Below, piece after piece: positions 25,426 to 32,078 of a DNA stretch of 64,000 nucleotides (the first letter of the stretch is position 1; the number at the start of each line of letters is the position of its first letter). A program made the translations under genes and the position numbers. The notes under the pieces were generated by a model, which was given only the letters and a program-made list of their open reading frames with translations, ran no database searches and was not told the origin of the DNA. Source of the stretch: Mycobacterium montefiorense (GTDB taxonomy: Bacteria > Actinomycetota > Actinomycetes > Mycobacteriales > Mycobacteriaceae); NCBI RefSeq assembly GCF_003112775.1, contig NZ_BFCH01000036.1:124001-188000 (forward strand), written 5' to 3'.

Positions 25426-26693
25426 CGGCACCCCTCGCGCGCGAACGTCCACTGGTAGACGTTCAGATAGCCCGACCGGAAGCCTGCCTCCGAATGCGCC
25501 AGGTACAGCTCCCACATCCGCTGAAACACATCGTCGAAGCCCAACTGCGCCAATCGTTCTCGCTGCTTGATGAACTGCTCGCGCCAGAGCCGCAGCGTCT
25601 CGGCGTAGTGCGGGCGTAGCGACGCCATGTCCACCGTGCGTAAATCCGTGCGGAGTTCGGTGATTGCGGAGATGGCCTGGGTGGACGGCAGCAGTCCGCC
25701 CGGGAAGATGTACTTCTGGATCCAGGTGTGCGTATTGCGGCTGGCCATCATCCGGCCGTGGGGCATCGTGATCGCCTGGATCGCCACCCGGCCGCCGGGC
25801 CCGACCAGCCGCTCGAGCGTGGTGAAATACCGTTGCCAGGCATGGAATCCCACCGCCTCGATCATCTCGACCGACACCACCGCGTCATAACACCCGTCGA
25901 CGTCGCGGTAATCGCAGAGGTCGATCGTCACCCTGTCGGACAGCCCCGCCGCGGCAACCCGAAGCCGCGCCAGCTGCTGCTGTTCCACCGACAAGGTCAC
26001 CGAGCGGATCTGGGCTCCGCGTGCGGCCGCGCGGATGCACAGCTCTCCCCAGCCGGTGCCGATTTCGAGAACCCGGCTGCCCTGACGCACTCCGGCGATG
26101 TCGAGCAGCCGATCGATCTTGCGCTCTTGCGCCGCAGCCAAATCCGATGACGACGCGGGCAGCCGGTCAAACACCGCGCAGGAATACGTCATGGTCTCGT
26201 CGAGAAATTCGGCGAACAGATCGTTGGACAGGTCGTAGTGCTCGGCGACGTTGCGCCGGGCGCGTTCTCCGCCTGCTCCCCACCAGCGCGGCCGGAAGGC
26301 CGGCGCGATCGGGCGTAGCCATTGCATCGGGCGCGGCACGAGATCGCTCACCGACGTGGCGAATACCGTCAACAAACCGGTGAGGTCGTCCGAGGACCAT
26401 TCACCGGCCATGTAGGACTCGCCGAATCCGATCAGGCCGTAGCGTCCGATCCGGCGCGCCAGCGCTTCCGGTTGGTGGACAACAAGGGTCGGCACCGTCG
26501 GGTCGGCCGCCCCGACCACCGTGCCGTCGGGGTAAGTCACTCGCAGCGGTAGGCGAGCGGCCGCGCGGCGCAGCAGCCGGTCGGCGGCCACCGCCACCGT
26601 CGCGCTCAGCGGGCCGGACGGCACCTTGGCGATCGCCGGCCACCGCATGGAATCTATTGCGGCCGGAGGTATTCGGATTGTCGGTACGGTCAT
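25422..26693 (-). CDS. ufaA1: cyclopropane/methyl-branched fatty acid synthase UfaA1
   Basis: 423 aa, a CFA-synthase family enzyme. SAM-binding VLEIGTGWGE at 208-217, the lipid-site ARRNVAEHYDLSNDLFAEFL near 145-165, and DETMTYSCAVF. The acidic and cysteine residues of the bicarbonate site are recognisable in SVEMIEAVG. An N-terminal domain of about 130 residues precedes the fold, as in UfaA1. The M. tuberculosis enzyme is reported to make tuberculostearic acid from oleate in vitro. The ATG at 26693 overlaps the DUF1365 stop by 4 nt. It belongs to the sigma-K-controlled gene chain. Confidence 0.92.
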   Translation of the reverse strand: MTVPTIRIPPAAIDSMRWPAIAKVPSGPLSATVAVAADRLLRRAAARLPLRVTYPDGTVVGAADPTVPTLVVHQPEALARRIGRYGLIGFGESYMAGEWSSDDLTGLLTVFATSVSDLVPRPMQWLRPIAPAFRPRWWGAGGERARRNVAEHYDLSNDLFAEFLDETMTYSCAVFDRLPASSSDLAAAQERKIDRLLDIAGVRQGSRVLEIGTGWGELCIRAAARGAQIRSVTLSVEQQQLARLRVAAAGLSDRVTIDLCDYRDVDGCYDAVVSVEMIEAVGFHAWQRYFTTLERLVGPGGRVAIQAITMPHGRMMASRNTHTWIQKYIFPGGLLPSTQAISAITELRTDLRTVDMASLRPHYAETLRLWREQFIKQRERLAQLGFDDVFQRMWELYLAHSEAGFRSGYLNVYQWTFAREGCR

Positions 26694-27400
26694 CGCGGCA
26701 CCAACGGAACTCGACGTAACCACAGTTTGATCCCCTGAATTCGGATACGTACGGCCACCAGCAAGGGTGCCAGTGGCGAAATGATCTGCATGATCGCGAC
26801 CTGCCGGTTGCTCGCCGGCCGCCGCTGTCCGCGCACGCTGGCCACGAACGCGGGCTGATGAGCACGACGCAGCTCCACGGTGATGTTGACCTCGCCGTCG
26901 GGCCGTGGTGCTCGCACCAGGTAGTAGCCGTCCACCGCATTGAAAGGTGAGACATAGAGCTTCTTCTCGGTAACCACTGGCAGATCTGCCGGCGGCAACA
27001 GGTAGGCGTGGCGCTCGCCGTAGGTGTTGTGTACTTCGGCGATCACATACCGCAGCCGGCCGTCACGGTCGTGGCACCAAAAGACGCTCAGCGGGTTGAA
27101 CACGTACCCGAATACGCGAGCCTGCAGCAGGGCGGTGATGCGGCCCTCAGGAGCGGCCAGGCCGCGGTCGGCGAAGACGGCGCCAAGCCGGTCGCGCAGC
27201 GAGCCATGCTGCGGGCTGGCCAAGTGATCCGAGGCGCGGAAGCGAGCGAAGGGCCGCAGCCACCAGGGCAGTCGCGGCAGGTCGTCGACGTCGACATACC
27301 AGCTGTAGCTTCGGTATTCGAACGAATGGCGCACCGGAGCTTGCCGTGCATGGCTGATCGTGGTGCGGTAGATCGCGGGCGTCTGTGTCGCTGTCAGCAT
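26690..27400 (-). CDS. DUF1365 family protein (Rv0448c)
   Basis: 236 aa. DUF1365 is almost always found next to a FAD-dependent amine-oxidase-like protein and a CFA synthase, as here. Recognisable segments are the N-terminal ISHARQAPVRHSFEYRSY and FGYVFNPLSVFWCHDRDG near 130-150, followed by AVDGYYLVR. No catalytic site is known; it may assist fatty-acid modification or bind lipid. It overlaps the FAD oxidoreductase stop by 7 nt and the ufaA1 start by 4 nt. The ATG at 27400 (MLTATQTPAIYRTTI) is preceded by the oxidoreductase terminal codons. Confidence 0.88.
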   Translation of the reverse strand: MLTATQTPAIYRTTISHARQAPVRHSFEYRSYSWYVDVDDLPRLPWWLRPFARFRASDHLASPQHGSLRDRLGAVFADRGLAAPEGRITALLQARVFGYVFNPLSVFWCHDRDGRLRYVIAEVHNTYGERHAYLLPPADLPVVTEKKLYVSPFNAVDGYYLVRAPRPDGEVNITVELRRAHQPAFVASVRGQRRPASNRQVAIMQIISPLAPLLVAVRIRIQGIKLWLRRVPLVPR

Positions 27401-28701
27401 CGGGCCACCGCCTCGGCCCGGATCGCCGTCGGCCAGTCGGCGCCCAGGCGTCGTGCCGCGGCCAGGCCCGAGGCGGCGCCGTCCTCGTGAAAGCCCCAGC
27501 CGTGGTAGGCACCCGCGAATGCCACTCGATCGTCGTCCAGCGTCGGTAATAATGCCTGGGCCGCAACAGATTCCGGTGTGTACAAGGGATGGCTATAGGT
27601 CATTTCGGCGATCACCGACGCCGGGTTGACGCGGTCGTGGCCGCCCAGGGTCACCAGGTACCGGGTGTGGGTGTCCAGCCGCATCAGCCTGCTGACGTCA
27701 TAGCTGACCACCACATGGTCGTTGCCGGGGGTAACCAGGTAATTCCATGATGCGCGGGCGCGGCGGCGCCGGGGCAGCACCGATTCGTCGGTGTGCAGCT
27801 GCGCCTGGTTGGTCGAGTACGGAATCGCTCCCAGCACCGCGCGCTCCCACGGGTTCGGATCGTCGAGCAGCAGCAGCGCCTGGTCGGGATGCACGGCGAC
27901 GACGGCCGCGTCGAAAAACCGCGGCACGTTGTCGCCCGCCCGCAACCACACGCCATCGGGTACCCGCCGCAAGGAATGCACCGGGGTCCCGGTCGACACC
28001 TCGGCGAGCCGAGCGGCGACGGCCTGCACGTACTGCGCCGAGCCTCCCGTCACGGTGCGCCAGGTGGGAGAGCCGAAAACCGACAGCATGCCGTGATGGT
28101 CGAGGAAAACGAACAGGTAGCGGGCCGGGTAGCGCAGCGCGTCGTCGCTGGCGCACGACCACACCGCCGCCACCAGGGGGGTGATGAAGAAGTCGATGAA
28201 ATACGACGAGAAGCGGTGCCGGTTCAGAAAGGCTTCCAGCGTCTCCTGGTCGTCGTGCGCGGTGTCCGAGCGCAGCAGCCGCGCCGCGGCGCGGTGGAAG
28301 CGGACGATCTCACCGAGCATCCGCAGATACCGCGGCCGCAGCGACTGCTTGCACGCGAATAAACCGCTAATGCCCAGAGCGCCGGCGTATTCGAGCCCGA
28401 TGTCGTCGGCGCGCACCGACATCGACATCTCCGACGGCTGGGTGGCTACCCCGAGCTCGCGCAGCAGCCGGCACAGCGTCGGATAGGTGCGGTCGTTGTG
28501 CACCAGGAACGCCGAGTCGACGCCGATGAGATTCCCGTCCGGGCCGCCGTCGTGCACGAAATGGGTGTGGGCGTGGCCGCCGAGCCGCACCTCGGCTTCG
28601 TACAGGGTGACACGGTCACGGCCGGACAGCAGGTAAGCGGCGGTGAGGCCGGCCACCCCACTGCCGATGACCGCGACCGACCGCGCGTGTGACGAGTCCA
28701 C
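27394..28701 (-). CDS. FAD-dependent oxidoreductase (Rv0449c, amine-oxidase/desaturase-like)
   Basis: 435 aa. N-terminal dinucleotide motif VAVIGSGVAGLTAAYLLS at 8-25 and the following YEAEVRLGGHAHT motif of the NAD(P)-binding Rossmann/amine-oxidase family. The C-terminus closes the FAD site with RVAFAGAYHGWGFHEDG near 400. Such proteins accompany CFA synthase and DUF1365, so an oxidative step on acyl chains is likely but unproven. It is the first gene of the chain leading to sigK-rskA. The start is GTG 28701, lying only 6 nt after the -10 hexamer of a sigma-K-type promoter, so no Shine-Dalgarno is needed (leaderless). Confidence 0.9.
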   Translation of the reverse strand: MDSSHARSVAVIGSGVAGLTAAYLLSGRDRVTLYEAEVRLGGHAHTHFVHDGGPDGNLIGVDSAFLVHNDRTYPTLCRLLRELGVATQPSEMSMSVRADDIGLEYAGALGISGLFACKQSLRPRYLRMLGEIVRFHRAAARLLRSDTAHDDQETLEAFLNRHRFSSYFIDFFITPLVAAVWSCASDDALRYPARYLFVFLDHHGMLSVFGSPTWRTVTGGSAQYVQAVAARLAEVSTGTPVHSLRRVPDGVWLRAGDNVPRFFDAAVVAVHPDQALLLLDDPNPWERAVLGAIPYSTNQAQLHTDESVLPRRRRARASWNYLVTPGNDHVVVSYDVSRLMRLDTHTRYLVTLGGHDRVNPASVIAEMTYSHPLYTPESVAAQALLPTLDDDRVAFAGAYHGWGFHEDGAASGLAAARRLGADWPTAIRAEAVARC

Positions 28702-28707
28702 AATCCC

Positions 28708-28735
28708 TATTCGGAACCACCGAGCTGGCGGATGG
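28708..28735 (-). promoter_or_regulatory. sigma-K promoter for the FAD oxidoreductase-ufaA1-sigK chain
   Basis: On the minus strand, CCATCC (28735-28730), a 16-nt spacer and CGAATA (28713-28708). This matches the known SigK promoter pattern exactly. The -10 ends 6 nt before the GTG at 28701, so the start of transcription should coincide with the start codon. Confidence 0.85.
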
Positions 28736-28758
28736 GAAGCGGCGTGCTTACCGAATGT

Positions 28759-30501
28759 CTAGCCGAAAGTGAACGAAAACACCTGCAAGCCCTTGCTGAC
28801 TTGCATGTCGAGCTGATCGCGGTGCGCGCCGTTATCGGCCACGATCTGGTGCAGCGTGGGAGCACCGCCGATCTGCGTGGTGGTGGTTTGCCCATCGCGG
28901 GTCACGGTGATGGTTCCGGTGCCGCCGACGACGGCATACACGCTTTTGCCGGTGTAGTTCAGCCGGATGGCGGCGTCGTCGCTGTCGGCGGTGACGCCCT
29001 GGTCGTCCAGGGTCCACCGGCCGCGCAGGGCGAATTTGTCTGCTGCGACCTGCGCCGGGAAGTTGAATCCGGCCGTGCCCGCCTGGTAGCTGCCGTCGCC
29101 GCCATAAGTGGTGGCCTTGTCGGGTGCCAGGTAGGTCTCCGGTGTGAGGTTGGTCTTCGGGGTGGTGTCGGCCCCGTTCACCGGCGCCGGCAGCGCGACG
29201 TTCGGGTTGGCATCGACCAGCAGTTGGCGAATCAGCTTTTCGGTGCCGTCGTAGTCGCCTTCGCCGAATTTGGTGTGCCGCAGGGTTCCGTTCGCGTCGA
29301 TCAGGTACTCGGCCGGCCAGTACATGTTGTTGAAGGCGTTCCAGGTCGCGTAGTCGTTGTCCAGCGCGATCGGGTAGTCGATGTGCAACCCGGCGGCGCC
29401 GCTGGCCACGTTGTCGGGGATCCGTTCGAAGGCGTACTCGGGGGTGTGCACCCCGATCACCACCAATCCGCTGTCGCGATAGCGGTTGTACCAATCGACG
29501 ACGTGCGGAATGGCGCGCTGGCAGTTGATGCAGGAGTAGGCCCAGAAGTCGATCAGCACCACCTTGCCGCGCACCGACGCGGGGTCAAGCGGTTTGTTGT
29601 CCGGCGTGTTCAGCCAGCCGGTGATTCCGGTGATGCTTGGGGCCTGCCCGCACTGTTGCAGCTCGGTGGAACCGTCGGTGCAATTTGTCGCTAGACCGTT
29701 GCTGGTGTTGCCCTGATTCAGCTGCAGCACGCTGGCCGAGGCCGGCGGCTGCGTGTTGGCGGGGATCAGCGAATGCTGGATTTCCTTGGTGTCCAAGCGA
29801 TTCTGCATTGCCGTGGTGTAGTCGGGCACGGCACGCTGCAGCATTGCGGGCAGGTTGAACACCAGCGCCACCGCCAGCACGATCATCATGACTCCGCCGG
29901 CGATCTGAATTTGGCGCTGCCGACGGCGGAACGCCGCAACGCGTTCGGCGACGTGCCGACCGGCCAGCGCGAAAGCCAACAGTGGTATTGCGTTGCCGAG
30001 CGCGAACGTCGCGGTCAAAATCAGCACGGGGGCGCCGAGTGAGGCCGTGCCGCCGGCGACCACGATCGCGGCGAGCACCGGTCCCGCGCACGGCACGTAC
30101 AACGCGCCCAGCGTAAGACCCAGCCCGAAACCATCTGTGTTGCTACCGATTTGGCGCTGTGGAATGAATGCGAACGGCCGCTCGATCAAGTGCTGCAGTG
30201 GCGGGAAGATCAATCCCAATCCGATCAGGGCCAGCACCACCAGGGCGGCCCAGCGGATGGCGTCCTGGGGCAGATGCAACGCCGATAGCAGCGCGGACCC
30301 GATCAGGGTGGCCAGGCTGAAGCTGCACACCAGGCCCCCGATCACCATGTAGGGGCGTGTCGTAGCGCGCATGCTGCGCCTGCTGCGGTTCGTACCGCTG
30401 TCCATGCTGGACAGAAAAATCACCGGAAGCACGGGCAGGATGCATGGCGAGATGCCGGTGATCAGGCCACCGAGAAAGCCGATGAGCGCAATTGTCTGCA
30501 T
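28759..30501 (-). CDS. dipZ: DipZ: CcdA-type membrane domain fused to TlpA thioredoxin and C-terminal lectin-like domain
   Basis: 580 aa. N-terminal CcdA-like domain with about six helices and two membrane cysteines, C20 in ISPC and C138 in VPCAGP. A linker has a further pair (C274, C284). The thioredoxin-like domain carries C324-I-N-C327 (SCINC). The last 150 residues form a beta domain like the carbohydrate-binding module of DipZ. It moves electrons from the cytoplasm to extracytoplasmic thiols. In M. tuberculosis dipZ sits with mpt70/mpt83, far from sigK; here it is next to the sigK locus. A second sigma-K promoter ends 6 nt before its ATG. Confidence 0.93.
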   Translation of the reverse strand: MQTIALIGFLGGLITGISPCILPVLPVIFLSSMDSGTNRSRRSMRATTRPYMVIGGLVCSFSLATLIGSALLSALHLPQDAIRWAALVVLALIGLGLIFPPLQHLIERPFAFIPQRQIGSNTDGFGLGLTLGALYVPCAGPVLAAIVVAGGTASLGAPVLILTATFALGNAIPLLAFALAGRHVAERVAAFRRRQRQIQIAGGVMMIVLAVALVFNLPAMLQRAVPDYTTAMQNRLDTKEIQHSLIPANTQPPASASVLQLNQGNTSNGLATNCTDGSTELQQCGQAPSITGITGWLNTPDNKPLDPASVRGKVVLIDFWAYSCINCQRAIPHVVDWYNRYRDSGLVVIGVHTPEYAFERIPDNVASGAAGLHIDYPIALDNDYATWNAFNNMYWPAEYLIDANGTLRHTKFGEGDYDGTEKLIRQLLVDANPNVALPAPVNGADTTPKTNLTPETYLAPDKATTYGGDGSYQAGTAGFNFPAQVAADKFALRGRWTLDDQGVTADSDDAAIRLNYTGKSVYAVVGGTGTITVTRDGQTTTTQIGGAPTLHQIVADNGAHRDQLDMQVSKGLQVFSFTFG

Positions 30502-30507
30502 ACGTTT

Positions 30508-30535
30508 TATTCGGATCGACGGCGATTACGGACGG
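30508..30535 (-). promoter_or_regulatory. sigma-K promoter for dipZ
   Basis: On the minus strand, CCGTCC (30535-30530), a 16-nt spacer and CGAATA (30513-30508). One base differs from the SigK -35. The -10 ends 6 nt before the dipZ ATG, the same layout as the promoter at 28708-28735, again predicting a leaderless message. Confidence 0.8.
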
Positions 30536-30574
30536 GACATCGGGGGCTGCGTTTCTCCACGGTAACCGCATCGC

Positions 30575-30620
30575 ACAAATCACATGATGTGCGTTATACA
30601 AATCACGTCATGTGCGTTAT
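30575..30620 (+). repeat. tandem 23-bp direct repeat, probable TetR operator
   Basis: Two adjoining copies (30575-30597 and 30598-30620) differ at 2 of 23 positions. Each holds a near-palindromic CACATGATGTG/CACGTCATGTG core flanked by ACAAAT and CGTTAT. It ends 9 bp before the TetR start at 30630 and starts 40 bp beyond the dipZ -35. It is well placed for autoregulation. Confidence 0.75.
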
Positions 30621-30629
30621 CCTCCGGGA

Positions 30630-31298
30630 GTGGCGCAACTAACATTCCAACGCGCCCGCACTGAGGAAAAAAAGCGCCAACGTGCGGAGGCCCTCGTGGA
30701 AGCCGCGCGCTCGCTGGCCATGGAGACGGGCGTCGCGTCGGTCACCCTGACCGCGGTCGCCAGCCGCGCCGGAATCCACTACTCGGCGGTGCGCCGCTAC
30801 TTCACCTCGCACAAAGAAGTCCTGCTGCACCTGTCCGCCGAGGGCTGGGTGCGGTGGTCGAATACGGTGTCGGAGAAGCTGGCCGAGCCGGGCGCGAAGT
30901 CGCCCTCGCGCATCGCCGAGACACTGGCCGAAGCTCTGGCCGACGACCCGTTGTTCTGCGACCTGCTGGCCAACCTGCACCTGCACCTCGAACACGAGGT
31001 GGACGCCGAACGGGTCATCGAGGTCAGGCGGATCAGCACCGCGGCCACACTCTCGCTGGCCGATGCGATCGGCAGCTCGCTGCCCGAACTCGGACGGTCG
31101 GGCTCGCTCGACATCCTGCTGGCGGCCTACTCGCTGGCGGCCACGCTGTGGCAGGTGGCGAACCCGCCGGAGCACCTGACCGATGTCTATGCCGAGGAGC
31201 CGGAAGTGGTTCCGCCGGAGTGGAATCTGGACTTCGCATCCGCGCTTATCCGCCTGCTGACGGCCACCTGCGTCGGCCTCATCTCGAAATCCTCATGA
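30630..31298 (+). CDS. TetR family regulator (Rv0452 type)
   Basis: 222 aa from GTG 30630; an earlier GTG at 30612 in the same frame would add six residues and lies within the tandem repeat. Neither has a good Shine-Dalgarno, so the choice is open. HTH: EALVEAARSLAMETGVASVT, then AVASRAGIHYSAVRRYFTSHKEVLL around residues 20-65; the Arg-rich recognition helix is unusual. It corresponds to Rv0452, the regulator next to mmpS4-mmpL4. Here it lies upstream of mmpS and mmpL on the same strand and divergent from dipZ. It probably represses itself and the transporter. Confidence 0.87.
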   Translation: MAQLTFQRARTEEKKRQRAEALVEAARSLAMETGVASVTLTAVASRAGIHYSAVRRYFTSHKEVLLHLSAEGWVRWSNTVSEKLAEPGAKSPSRIAETLAEALADDPLFCDLLANLHLHLEHEVDAERVIEVRRISTAATLSLADAIGSSLPELGRSGSLDILLAAYSLAATLWQVANPPEHLTDVYAEEPEVVPPEWNLDFASALIRLLTATCVGLISKSS

Positions 31299-31344
31299 AC
31301 TCAGAAAGGAGGCCGCAACGCTGTGGCTTGGCGAACTGCAACCG

Positions 31345-31533
31345 GTGAAGGCGGTCCCGAACTCCAAGCTCCCGGGGCCGGATACCAAGCGCCGCAGCGA
31401 CGCCCGGGTGAAGGAAGGCAGCCGAAGGGGGACTGCGTTGGCTAACGCGATCAAGAAACTGTGGGTCATCGCTAAGGTTCCACAGAGGCAAATTAATGTT
31501 GCGCCCGTGGTGAAGGACTTGAAGCGCCCATGA
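31345..31533 (+). CDS. possible 62-aa small protein upstream of mmpS
   Basis: A GTG-initiated frame of 62 codons whose TGA overlaps the mmpS ATG (ATGA), the pattern of coupled genes in this window. The product is basic (NAIKKLWVIAKVPQRQINV in the middle) with no signal or domain that I recognise. There is no clear ribosome site before 31345, and composition does not separate coding from leader sequence. It may instead be untranslated leader of mmpS, or a remnant. The 231-bp gap 31299-31529 holds nothing else recognisable. Confidence 0.25.
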   Translation: MKAVPNSKLPGPDTKRRSDARVKEGSRRGTALANAIKKLWVIAKVPQRQINVAPVVKDLKRP

Positions 31534-32078
31534 CGACGACTGAGCCAAGGACCGAGCCGCTGAATAAGCAGGGCTCCGCCGACAGCGAGGGGAACGAGGT
31601 CGCCCCGCAGCGCGCTAAGAAAAAGGGGTTTCTTGGGCGTTTCTGGCTGGTGCTCACGATCGCAGCTGTCGTCGCGCTCTCAGGATTCGTGGTGTATCGG
31701 TTGCACGGCGTCTTTGGCGTTCACCGCGGTTCGTTCGGTGGCGGCACGTCGGGCGAGGTCCTCGACGAGTTCAACGCCAAGACGATCACGCTCGAGGTCT
31801 GGGGCCCACCGGGCAGCACGGCAACCATCAACTACCTCGACGAAAACTCCCATCCGCAGCAGGCCCTCAACGTGCCCTTGCCCTGGAGCAAAGTATTGAG
31901 TTCAACGAAGCCCGGCATTCCGGCAAACCTGGTGGCGCAAGGAGACGGCAGTTGGATTGCCTGCCAATTCGTCGTGAACAACCACGACGGGCACGGTGAC
32001 GTCATCAAGACTCCGAATCGCTCAGATTCCAACCAAACCGTGGACGCCTTCGTCTACTGCCTGGACAAGTCCGCATGA
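31530..32078 (+). CDS. MmpS family membrane protein
   Basis: 182 aa. A basic cytoplasmic stretch (about 1-35) leads to one transmembrane helix (residues 38-58, FWLVLTIAAVVALSGFVVY) and an exported beta domain. The MmpS hallmark appears as VWGPPGSTATINYLD near 91, then PLPWSKVL, LVAQGDGSWIACQF and a C-terminal AFVYCLDKSA. The two late cysteines are conserved in the family and form a disulfide. MmpS is the accessory subunit of MmpL; MmpS4/MmpL4 exports siderophores. The stop overlaps mmpL by 4 nt. The N-terminus is about 40 residues longer than the M. tuberculosis MmpS4 I recall, and the sequence is diverged. Confidence 0.9.
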   Translation: MTTTEPRTEPLNKQGSADSEGNEVAPQRAKKKGFLGRFWLVLTIAAVVALSGFVVYRLHGVFGVHRGSFGGGTSGEVLDEFNAKTITLEVWGPPGSTATINYLDENSHPQQALNVPLPWSKVLSSTKPGIPANLVAQGDGSWIACQFVVNNHDGHGDVIKTPNRSDSNQTVDAFVYCLDKSA

